The notes beneath the pieces are model-generated. The model was not told where the DNA came from and ran no database searches. It saw only the letters and a program-made list of their open reading frames with translations. From the NCBI RefSeq assembly GCF_000802425.1, contig NZ_JRUD01000036.1, positions 1-32,524 of the forward strand: 32,524 nt of DNA. Direction: 5' to 3'. This stretch comes from Pseudomonas flexibilis (GTDB lineage Bacteria > Pseudomonadota > Gammaproteobacteria > Pseudomonadales > Pseudomonadaceae). The translations under genes were made by a program, and so were the position numbers. Shown here piece by piece: positions 1-7,459 of the stretch. The stretch's first letter is position 1. Every line of letters starts with the position of its first letter.

Positions 1-116
1 TCTTTTTCTCTTATTTCTTGCACATCAACTTCATTGTTGTTTTGTACAGTCTCCGCCTAGCGCCAACGTCTACTCGAATGCGGTCCACCGCAGCGTCAGT
101 ACGATATAACAGACAG
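1..116. other. Sequencing-adapter read-through at the left contig end (artefact)
   Basis: Bases 84-116 match the Illumina Nextera read-1 transposase adapter with errors. GCAGCGTCAG at 90-99 is matched almost fully (13 of 16 over 84-99), and the transposon mosaic end follows at 100-116 (11 of 17), ending in GACAG. Bases before 84 are AT- and T-rich, unlike the rest of the window, and partly resemble the flow-cell arm. I infer that these bases are not chromosomal. The adapter sequence is recalled, not searched. A second adapter-like 10-mer, GCGTCAGATG, lies at 125-134, so the true genomic start may be anywhere between 117 and about 220. Confidence 0.75.
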
Positions 117-225
117 CGCTACTTGCGTCAGATGCGAACTTGGTCCCTCATCCCCGACAGGCACAAACATACAAGCGAATTCAATCGCGCGCGTTGCTGT
201 CAGAGGCTGGCCGGCCGCTAAACAG

Positions 226-250
226 TTCGCGGACGAGTCCGCTCCCACAG
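226..250. repeat. REP-like palindromic unit
   Basis: The stretch contains GCGGAC-GA-GTCCGC, a perfect 6-bp palindromic stem, followed by TCCCAC. This is the pattern of the small extragenic REP units scattered through Pseudomonas genomes. The same core recurs at 18193-18218 in this window. It lies just beyond the 3' end of uvrD. The remaining bases of 117-288 show no gene. A GC hairpin at 264-279 (stem GGCGGG/CCCGCC) could help end uvrD transcription but has no T-run. Confidence 0.45.
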
Positions 251-288
251 GACGACGGCGGCGGGCGGGCAACCCCGCCACCTCGTGA

Positions 289-2469
289 CTACAGCGCCTC
301 CAGCTTGGCGTAGCTGAGCATCAGCCACTTGCTGCCCTCGTCGAAATTCACCTGCACCCGCGCCTGGGCGCCGGAGCCCTCGAAGTTGAGAATGACCCCT
401 TCGCCGAACAGCGCGTGGCGGACCCGCTGCCCCAGGCTGAAACCGGTCTGCGGCACCTCGGCGCCGGCGAACAGCGAGGCGTTGCCGGCCGTGGACCCGC
501 CATAGGGCCGGCTGACGCTGTTGGACAGGCGCACCTCCTGAACCAGCCCGGCCGGAATCTCGCGCACGAAACGCGACACCCGGTTGTAGGTCTCGTTGCC
601 GTACAGCCGGCGCGTCTCGGCGTAGGTCATCACCAGGCGCTGCATGGCCCGGGTCAGGCCGACGTAGGCCAGGCGGCGCTCCTCTTCGAGGCGCCCGGGT
701 TCCTCCAGGCTCATCTTGTGGGGGAACAGCCCTTCTTCCATGCCCACCAGGAACACCAGGGGGAATTCCAGGCCCTTGGCGCTGTGCAGGGTCATCAGCT
801 GCACGCTGTCCTCATCCTCGGCGGCCTGCTGCTCGCCGGCCTCCAGCGAGGCGTGGTCGAGGAACGCCGACAGGTGCGTCTCGCCCTCGGCCAGGTCCTC
901 GTACTCGAAGGCGCGCGCGGCGGACACCAGTTCCTCCAGGTTTTCCACCCGGGTCTGGCCCTTCTCGCCCTTCTCGTCGCGGTGGTAGGCCAGCAAGCCG
1001 GAGCGCTCGATGACCTGCTGGGTCATGCTGTGCAAGGGCAGGCCCTCGACGCGCAGCGCCAGTTCGTCGATCAGCTCGACGAAGCCGTTCAACGCGCTGG
1101 CGGCGCGGCCGGCGATGGCTTTGACGCCGATGGCCTGGTGGATGGCGCCCCACAGCGACAGTTCATGGGCGCGGGCGAAGTCGCGCAGGGTTTCCAGGGT
1201 CTTCTCGCCGATGCCGCGCGCCGGCAGGTTGATCACCCGCTCCAGCGCGGCGTCGTTGTGCCGGGTCTGCAGCAGGCGCAGGTAGGCCATGGCGTTCTTG
1301 ATCTCGGCGCGCTCGAAGAAGCGCTGGCCGCCATAGATACGGTAGGGGATGCGCTCGCGCAGCAGCGCCTCCTCCAGCACTCGCGACTGGGCGTTGGAGC
1401 GGTAGAGGATGGCGATCTCGCGGCGCTTGAGCCCTTCCTTCTGGGCACGCTCGATGCTCTCCACCACATAACGCGCCTCGTCGTGCTCGTTGTAGGCGGC
1501 GTAAAGCAACAACGGCTCGCCGTCGCCGCCGTCGGTCCACAGCTCCTTGCCCAGGCGGTCGCTGTTGTTGGCGATCAGCGCGTTGGCGGCCTTGAGGATG
1601 GTGCCGGTGGAGCGGTAGTTCTGCTCCAGGCGGATCAACTGCACATCCGGGAAGTCCTGGCCGTAGCGCTGCAGGTTCTCGATCTTGGCGCCGCGCCAGC
1701 CGTAGATGGACTGGTCGTCGTCGCCCACCACCATCAGGCTGTCGCCGCCCTGGCCGAGCAGGCGCAGCCAGGCGTACTGCACGGCGTTGGTGTCCTGGAA
1801 CTCGTCCACCAGCAAGTGGCGGAAGCGCTTCTGGTAATGGGCCAACAGGCCGGGCTGGTCGCGCCACAGGTCCAGGGCGCGCAGCAGCAGTTCGGAAAAG
1901 TCGATGACCCCGGCGCGGGCGCAGGCCGCCTCGTAGGCGCTGTAGATGGAGCGCAGGGTGGTCAGGTACAGGTCGCCGCCGGCCTGGATGTGCTGCGGAC
2001 GGATGCCCTCGTCCTTCTGACCGTTGATGAACCACTGGGCCTGGCGCGCCGGCCACTTGCTGTCGTCCAGGCCCAGCTCGCGGATCACCCGCTTGACCAG
2101 GCGCTGCTGATCGTCGGAGTCGAGGATCTGGAAATTCTCGGCCAGGCCGGCTTCCTGCCAGTGGGCACGCAACAGGCGATGGGCCAGCCCATGGAAGGTG
2201 CCGACCCACATGCCCTGCGGGCTGTGGCCAAGCAGCCGGCCGATGCGCTCGCGCATCTCGTGGGCGGCCTTGTTGGTGAAGGTGACGGCCAGGATCGAGT
2301 GCGGCGTGGCGTTTTCCACGCCGATCAGCCAGGCGATGCGGTGCACCAGGACACGGGTCTTGCCCGATCCGGCACCGGCCAGCACCAGTTGGCGACCCAG
2401 CGGGGCGGTGACGGCCTGACGCTGGGCGTCGTTGAGGGTATTCAGCAGGGGGGAGAGGTCTTCTAGCAT
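289..2469 (-). CDS. uvrD: DNA helicase II (UvrD)
   Basis: A 726-residue superfamily 1A 3'-5' DNA helicase that removes the UvrC-cut oligonucleotide in nucleotide excision repair, unwinds nicked DNA in mismatch repair and strips RecA filaments. Visible motifs are the Walker A GAGSGKT (residues 32-38), the Walker B/motif II DEFQDT, GDDDQSIYGWRGA (motif III), QNYRST (motif IV), TLHSAKGLEF (motif V) and VGLTRAMQRL (motif VI). The C-terminus carries the small Tudor-like fold of UvrD/PcrA (GQRVRHALFGEGVI). Length matches full-size UvrD, and no key motif is missing. The ATG start lies about 185 bp from the divergent PAS-GGDEF-EAL gene. No LexA box was seen upstream. Rep helicase is the alternative paralogue, but the C-terminal region and overall sequence fit UvrD better. 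Confidence 0.97.
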   Translation of the reverse strand: MLEDLSPLLNTLNDAQRQAVTAPLGRQLVLAGAGSGKTRVLVHRIAWLIGVENATPHSILAVTFTNKAAHEMRERIGRLLGHSPQGMWVGTFHGLAHRLLRAHWQEAGLAENFQILDSDDQQRLVKRVIRELGLDDSKWPARQAQWFINGQKDEGIRPQHIQAGGDLYLTTLRSIYSAYEAACARAGVIDFSELLLRALDLWRDQPGLLAHYQKRFRHLLVDEFQDTNAVQYAWLRLLGQGGDSLMVVGDDDQSIYGWRGAKIENLQRYGQDFPDVQLIRLEQNYRSTGTILKAANALIANNSDRLGKELWTDGGDGEPLLLYAAYNEHDEARYVVESIERAQKEGLKRREIAILYRSNAQSRVLEEALLRERIPYRIYGGQRFFERAEIKNAMAYLRLLQTRHNDAALERVINLPARGIGEKTLETLRDFARAHELSLWGAIHQAIGVKAIAGRAASALNGFVELIDELALRVEGLPLHSMTQQVIERSGLLAYHRDEKGEKGQTRVENLEELVSAARAFEYEDLAEGETHLSAFLDHASLEAGEQQAAEDEDSVQLMTLHSAKGLEFPLVFLVGMEEGLFPHKMSLEEPGRLEEERRLAYVGLTRAMQRLVMTYAETRRLYGNETYNRVSRFVREIPAGLVQEVRLSNSVSRPYGGSTAGNASLFAGAEVPQTGFSLGQRVRHALFGEGVILNFEGSGAQARVQVNFDEGSKWLMLSYAKLEAL

Positions 2470-2515
2470 CGCGGCATTCTAGAGGTTGCATGCCGCGAGG
2501 GCGAGTGACGGCGCT

Positions 2516-2538
2516 GTGCGGGCGCGTCCGCTCCCACC
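2516..2538. repeat. Degenerate REP-like half-unit
   Basis: The uvrD/GGDEF-EAL intergenic region carries CGTCCGCTCCCACC, matching the right half of the REP-like unit at 226-250. The left half of the palindrome is degraded (GCGGGCG). The rest of 2470-2654 shows no gene. No convincing promoter could be fixed for either divergent gene. Confidence 0.3.
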
Positions 2539-2654
2539 AGAACCGCCGGCGGAACTCCACTGCTTGCAAAACGCCACTGGCAGGGCTTGGGCCGGCCGAT
2601 GGGCTCGGGTATGCTCGCCCAACGCCTGGGCCCCAACTCCACTAAAAAACGCCT

Positions 2655-5540
2655 ATGACCGCATCCCTAGACTCGGCTCTCAGTCTGCCGGTCTCCGCCG
2701 CGCAGTCCGTCAAGCAACAGTACGCTTCGCAGATCGCCATCGAGCGGACCCGCCTGCTGTATGAGGGATCGCGGCTGCCGACGCTGTTCATGCTGATCTG
2801 TGGCCTGGTCTCGGCCTGGGCACTCTGGCCATTCCTCGCGTCGCCGCTGCTGTTGCTGGGCTGGCTGGGCGCGCTGCTGGTCCTCGGGTTATTGCGCCTG
2901 TTGCAGGTACGCGCCTTCGAACGCGCCAGCGCCGAGCGGCAGGCCGATCCCTATTGGATACGCATGTTCGTGTTGGGCGCCGCCGCGTCCGGCGTGACCC
3001 TGAGCTTCGCCGCCATCATGCTGGCCCCGGCGGAAAGCTTCCTCGCCCAGGTGCCCCTGTACGGCCTGATCGCCGTCTCGGTGGCCTGCGCCACCATCGC
3101 CTATGCCATCAGCCTGCCGGCGCTGCTTAGTTTCATCCTGCCGTGCCTGTTGCCCACCGCGGTGTTTCTGCTGCTGAGCGACAGCGAACTGCTGCATGGC
3201 TGGGGCCAGCTCAGCCTGCTGCTGCTGCTTGCGCTGCTGGTGATGGCCTGGCAGGTCAACCGGCTGGTGCAGCGCAGCCTGATGCAGCGCTTCTACAACC
3301 AGGCGCTCCTGGAGCGCCAGGAAGAAGCCCAGCGTCACAGCGAGGCACTCAATCACAAGCTGGCCCGCGAGGTTGAACAGCGCCGCCAGGCGGAACGCCA
3401 GCTGCGCGCCGCCCACAGCCAGCTTGAGCGACGGGTCGCCGAACGTACCCAGGAACTGGACGAAGCCACCTACGCGCTGGGCAAGAGCCAGGCGCGCCTG
3501 GCCATGGCCCTGGAAGCCAGCGAACTGGGTCTGTGGGACTGGAACCTGCGGACCGACGAAGTGCATCACTCCAAGCTGCAGGAGCTGTTCGGCCTGGCCC
3601 CGACCGGCACCCTCAACATGCGCCGCGACCTGCGCCCACTGCTGCATCCGGACGATCGCCGCCTGCTGCTGCATGCCCTCAGCGCGCACATGCGCGGGCG
3701 CACCGACGGTTACGCCGTGGAATACCGGGTGCGTCACGCCGACGGCTACTGGGTGTGGGTGGAGGACCGCGGCCGGGTCATGGAGCGCGACGAGCGCGGC
3801 CGCGTGGTGCGCATGCTCGGTACCCGGCGCAACATCACCGCCCGCAAGCGCCGGGAGGAAGAACAGCGCCTCGCCGCCACGGTGTTCGAGACCGCCAGCG
3901 AAGGCATTGTCGTGCTGGACCGGCACTACCAGGTGCTGGCGGTGAACCGGGCATTCTGCGTGATGACCGGCTACCGGCGCGAGGAAGCAGTCGGGCGCAA
4001 CGTCACCCAGCTGGTCAGCTCGCCGGACACCCATCGCCAGTACCGGCAGATCCACGCCCAGCTGCTCGCCCATGGCCGCTGGCAGGGCGAGATGATGGAG
4101 ACGCGCAAGAATGGCGAGCTGTACCCGCAGTGGCTGCAGATCAACGCGGTGCGCGACCGTAACGGGCGCATCACCCAGATGGTCGGCTTCTTCGCCGACC
4201 TCAGCGCCCGCCGCCAGGCCGAGGAACGTCTGCGCTACCTTTCCAACTACGATGCGCTGACCGGCCTGGCCAACCGCATGCTGTTCAAGGAACGCCTGCA
4301 CGAGGCTGGCCAGCGCTCACGCCAGACCGGACGCAGCCTGGCGCTGCTGCACATCGACCTGGACCGCTTCAAGCTGCTCAACGACAGCCTGGGGCATGAA
4401 GTGGCCGACCAGGTGCTGCGCAACATGGGCCGGCGCCTCAGCGAGCAGTTGGCCGAGGCCGATACCCTGGCGCGGCTGGCGGCCGACGAGTTCGTGGTGC
4501 TCTTTGACCAGTACAGCAACCTGTCGAGTCTTTCCCGACTGGCCAGCCAGCTGCTGGCCAAGCTGCGTGCGCCCATGACAGTGGACGGGCACGAGCTGGT
4601 CGTCAGCGCCTCGATCGGCATCAGCCTGCTGCCCGAGAATGCTCGTGAGGTCTCGGCGCTGATCACCCAGGCCAACATGGCCATGCAGCACGCCAAGCAC
4701 CTGGGCGGCGACAACTTCCAATTCTTCACCGACAACCTGCAAGCCTGCACCCTGGAGCGGCTGCAACTGGAGAACCAGCTGCGCAAGGCCATCGACAGCG
4801 GCCAGCTGGAGGTCTTCTACCAGCCCAAGCTGGACCTGAGCCTGGACAGCCTGCAGGCCGCCGAGGCCCTGGTGCGCTGGCGTCATCCGCAGCGCGGCCT
4901 GGTGTCGCCGGCCGACTTCATCCCGCTGGCCGAGGAGACCGGTCTGATCGGCGCCATCGGCGAATTCGTGCTGCGCCGCGCTGCCAGCCAGGCATGCGAG
5001 TGGCGGCAGCAAGGCCTGGGCGACATCCGTGTCTCGGTGAATGTCTCCGTGCACCAGCTGCGCCAGGGCAACCTCACCACCCTGGTCCGTCGGGTGCTCG
5101 AAGAGACCAGCCTGCCGGCCCACCTGTTGGAACTGGAGCTGACCGAAAGCCAACTGCTCGACAACGTCGAGAGCGTGCTGCACACCCTGAACCAGCTGCG
5201 CGAACTGGGGGTCAAGCTGGCCATCGATGACTTCGGTACCGGCTATTCCTCGCTCAGCTACCTCAAGCGCCTGCCGGTCGACTACCTGAAGATCGACCGC
5301 ACCTTCGTGCGCGACCTGACCGAGGACGGCGAGGACGCCGCCATCACCCGTGCGATCATCGCCATGGCCCACAGCCTGGAACTCAAGGTGGTAGCCGAGG
5401 GCGTCGAGGAACAGCAGCAGCTGGACTTCCTCAAGTCCCAGGGCTGCGACGAGATCCAGGGTTTCCTGATCAGCCGACCGATCGAAGCGATTCATTTCGC
5501 CTCCCTGCTGCGCGAGCAGGAGATGATGGTCGCACCCTGA
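2655..5540 (+). CDS. Membrane PAS-GGDEF-EAL cyclic-di-GMP phosphodiesterase, GGDEF degenerate
   Basis: A 961-residue inner-membrane signalling protein. Residues about 40-200 hold about six hydrophobic segments. A charged, probably coiled-coil linker (215-275) leads into two PAS/PAC domains (about 281-400 and 405-520), a GGDEF domain (about 525-690) and an EAL domain (about 700-955). The EAL domain looks competent to hydrolyse cyclic di-GMP: E737-A738-L739, NVSV, ELTES, DDFGTG with D858/D859, LKID and VAEGVEE are present. The cyclase signature reads AADEF at 609-613 instead of GGDEF, so diguanylate cyclase activity is probably lost; such domains often bind GTP as regulators. I infer that the protein lowers cyclic di-GMP in response to a PAS or membrane-sensed cue. 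No cofactor ligand for the PAS domains could be assigned. The start is the ATG after AAAAAACGCCT; its ribosome site is weak. Confidence 0.93.
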   Translation: MTASLDSALSLPVSAAQSVKQQYASQIAIERTRLLYEGSRLPTLFMLICGLVSAWALWPFLASPLLLLGWLGALLVLGLLRLLQVRAFERASAERQADPYWIRMFVLGAAASGVTLSFAAIMLAPAESFLAQVPLYGLIAVSVACATIAYAISLPALLSFILPCLLPTAVFLLLSDSELLHGWGQLSLLLLLALLVMAWQVNRLVQRSLMQRFYNQALLERQEEAQRHSEALNHKLAREVEQRRQAERQLRAAHSQLERRVAERTQELDEATYALGKSQARLAMALEASELGLWDWNLRTDEVHHSKLQELFGLAPTGTLNMRRDLRPLLHPDDRRLLLHALSAHMRGRTDGYAVEYRVRHADGYWVWVEDRGRVMERDERGRVVRMLGTRRNITARKRREEEQRLAATVFETASEGIVVLDRHYQVLAVNRAFCVMTGYRREEAVGRNVTQLVSSPDTHRQYRQIHAQLLAHGRWQGEMMETRKNGELYPQWLQINAVRDRNGRITQMVGFFADLSARRQAEERLRYLSNYDALTGLANRMLFKERLHEAGQRSRQTGRSLALLHIDLDRFKLLNDSLGHEVADQVLRNMGRRLSEQLAEADTLARLAADEFVVLFDQYSNLSSLSRLASQLLAKLRAPMTVDGHELVVSASIGISLLPENAREVSALITQANMAMQHAKHLGGDNFQFFTDNLQACTLERLQLENQLRKAIDSGQLEVFYQPKLDLSLDSLQAAEALVRWRHPQRGLVSPADFIPLAEETGLIGAIGEFVLRRAASQACEWRQQGLGDIRVSVNVSVHQLRQGNLTTLVRRVLEETSLPAHLLELELTESQLLDNVESVLHTLNQLRELGVKLAIDDFGTGYSSLSYLKRLPVDYLKIDRTFVRDLTEDGEDAAITRAIIAMAHSLELKVVAEGVEEQQQLDFLKSQGCDEIQGFLISRPIEAIHFASLLREQEMMVAP

Positions 5541-5622
5541 CGCGCACCCATCGAAGGCTGGCTAGGCGCGGCCTCGCCGTACTGCTGTCCTCGCCGGCAA
5601 CGGACATCGCGAGGAACGACGC

Positions 5623-6267
5623 ATGGATACGCGCAAACAACCGGGTCGCGGTCTGCGACTGCTGCTCCGCCTGCAAAACGTGACTCCACTGGTGCTGCAG
5701 ACTGCCGTGCTGCAGCGCCTCAGCCCTCGGCAGATCGCCCTGATGGCGCCACATACCGAACCCCATCGGTTGCGTGTGCTGATCCAGGCGCTGCCTGTCG
5801 AGCTGCTCGCGCAGACCGCCCGCCATCTGGAGCCGCACAGCATCCTCGACACCTGGCTGCACCTGCCGGACAACCTGCACCTGCAGATCGCCAAGGCCCT
5901 GTGCCGCAACAGCGACTTCGCCACCGCGGCGCGCTACGCCGAATGCCTGGCGCCACAACAGCTGCGCAACCTGATTCTGGGCCTCAACGATCCGCTGCCG
6001 GTATTGCGCATCGGCGCCCGCTTCGGCGACGTGCCGCTGCTGGTGCAGAGCCTGCAGGGCATGTCGAGCAGCTACCTGCGCACCCTGACCGAGGTGTCCA
6101 TTCCCAACGGCCATCTGCCGCTGTCCGTATCGGTGCTCAGCGGCCTGCCGGCCCGCCGCCAGGCGGACATCTGCCGTCAGCTGAGTCCGGCGGTGCGCAG
6201 CGCCCTGGAGCCGGAGCTGCGCCAGCGCAGCGATGAGCTGTGCCGCCTGCTGGCCACGAACGCCTGA
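5623..6267 (+). CDS. Conserved hypothetical helical-repeat protein
   Basis: A 214-residue, Leu/Arg/Gln-rich soluble protein with no signal peptide or membrane span. It appears all-helical, with recurring segments of the type LSPRQIALMAP, LPVELLAQTARHLEP and LAPQQLRNLILGL. The pattern resembles HEAT-like or MgtE-N-like helical repeats, but I do not recognise a named family. AGGA about 9 bases before the ATG supports this start. It lies 82 bp after the GGDEF-EAL gene on the same strand and may be co-transcribed with it. The next gene is convergent, with only 3 bp between the stops, so this is the end of the unit. Function unknown. Confidence 0.8.
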   Translation: MDTRKQPGRGLRLLLRLQNVTPLVLQTAVLQRLSPRQIALMAPHTEPHRLRVLIQALPVELLAQTARHLEPHSILDTWLHLPDNLHLQIAKALCRNSDFATAARYAECLAPQQLRNLILGLNDPLPVLRIGARFGDVPLLVQSLQGMSSSYLRTLTEVSIPNGHLPLSVSVLSGLPARRQADICRQLSPAVRSALEPELRQRSDELCRLLATNA

Positions 6268-6270
6268 TGC

Positions 6271-7383
6271 TCAGAGCGTGTCGAGGAAGCTGCGCAGCGC
6301 GCGCAACTCTTCGACATTCAGCCCCAGACGCTGGAAGCGTGCCGAGGTTTTCGGGAACAGCGGGTCGTTGACCTGCTCGCCCTGGGGCTGCGGGCGCGGC
6401 ATGCCGACGTTGTAGAAATTCAGCACCCCCTGCAGATCAGGGAACAGGCCGTTGTGTATCCACGGCCCTGTCTTGCTGACCAGGCGCAGCGACGGGGTGC
6501 GGAAGCGGCCCACATCCTCCACCTTGCCGGTCACCTCATGACGCCCCAGGTCCTGGTACTTGCGCCCGTAGTAGGTCATGCCGGCGTTGTGGAACTGGTG
6601 ATCGGTCATTTCCGGGCCGAAATGGCAGTTCAGGCAGCGCGCCTGGGTCCGATACAGATGCAGGCCGTGGATCTGCTGATCGCTGAGCTGGTTGTGGCGA
6701 CCGTTCAAGAAGCGCTCGAAGCGGGTGGCGCGCGCCACCCGCACCAGGGTGCGCTGATAGGTGGCCAGCGCCTGGCCCAGTTGCTCGGCGTCGATGGTCT
6801 GCCGGCCGAACACTGCCTGGAAACGCGGGCGGTACGCCGTACTGGCGTTCAGGCGTTCCAGCAATTCCGGCAGCGTGAAGGCCATTTCCAGCGGGTCCTC
6901 GATCGGCCTCAGCGCCTGGGCTTCCAGGGTCGGCGCGCGTCCGTCCCAGAACAGCGAGGTGGCGAAGCCACTCATCACCACGCTCGGCGAGTTGCGCCGG
7001 CCGGCGGCGCGGTCGTGGCCGAACGGCACCTTGCGCCCGTCGGCGAACGCCAGGTCCGGCTCGTGACAGGAAGCACAGGCGATCTGCCCGGAGCGCGACA
7101 GCCTGGGGTCGAAGAACAGGTCTTCGCCCAGCCTGGCCTTCTCCTCCGTATGCGGATTGTTCGCCGGCGCAGGGGCCCGCTCGGGCAGCGGCCCCAGCTC
7201 CTTCCAGGCCACGTCCGGGTCCACGTGGGGAGGAGGCCACTGATCCGCAGGCCCGGAATAGACCTGGCGCAGGCAGGCGTATTGCTCGGAAGTGGGTGTG
7301 CCGCCGGGTGGGGGCAGCTCGCAGGCCAGGGCGGGCACGGCCAGCAGGCCCGCAGCCAACACCGCGATTCGTGCGATTTTCAT
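6271..7383 (-). CDS. Dihaem cytochrome c peroxidase / MauG-family protein
   Basis: A 370-residue periplasmic dihaem protein. The N-terminus is a signal peptide ending PALA. Two c-type haem motifs, CASCH and CLNCH, fall in the N- and C-terminal halves as in bacterial cytochrome c peroxidases and MauG. Family landmarks include LGEDLFFDPRLS, NSPSV, SLFWDGRAPTLEAQ and FRTPSLRLVSKTGPWIHNG. These enzymes either reduce hydrogen peroxide or, in the MauG/MbnH branch, oxidise residues of a partner protein. I cannot decide between these from sequence. Two extra cysteines near the mature N-terminus might form a disulfide. ATG at 7383 is preferred over GTG at 7392. The gene follows the TonB-dependent receptor by 76 bp on the same strand and is probably expressed with it, which suggests a role linked to metal or metallophore uptake. 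Confidence 0.88.
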   Translation of the reverse strand: MKIARIAVLAAGLLAVPALACELPPPGGTPTSEQYACLRQVYSGPADQWPPPHVDPDVAWKELGPLPERAPAPANNPHTEEKARLGEDLFFDPRLSRSGQIACASCHEPDLAFADGRKVPFGHDRAAGRRNSPSVVMSGFATSLFWDGRAPTLEAQALRPIEDPLEMAFTLPELLERLNASTAYRPRFQAVFGRQTIDAEQLGQALATYQRTLVRVARATRFERFLNGRHNQLSDQQIHGLHLYRTQARCLNCHFGPEMTDHQFHNAGMTYYGRKYQDLGRHEVTGKVEDVGRFRTPSLRLVSKTGPWIHNGLFPDLQGVLNFYNVGMPRPQPQGEQVNDPLFPKTSARFQRLGLNVEELRALRSFLDTL

Positions 7384-7459
7384 GTCTGTCACTCACTACG
7401 GGCAGAAACGAACGCGCCCGGCGCGAGCAGTCCCGGCCGGGCGATGGATTGCGCGATGG

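Noticed and set aside
18-281. Two short frames at the left end
   Set aside because: They lie in adapter-derived or REP sequence and have no family features.
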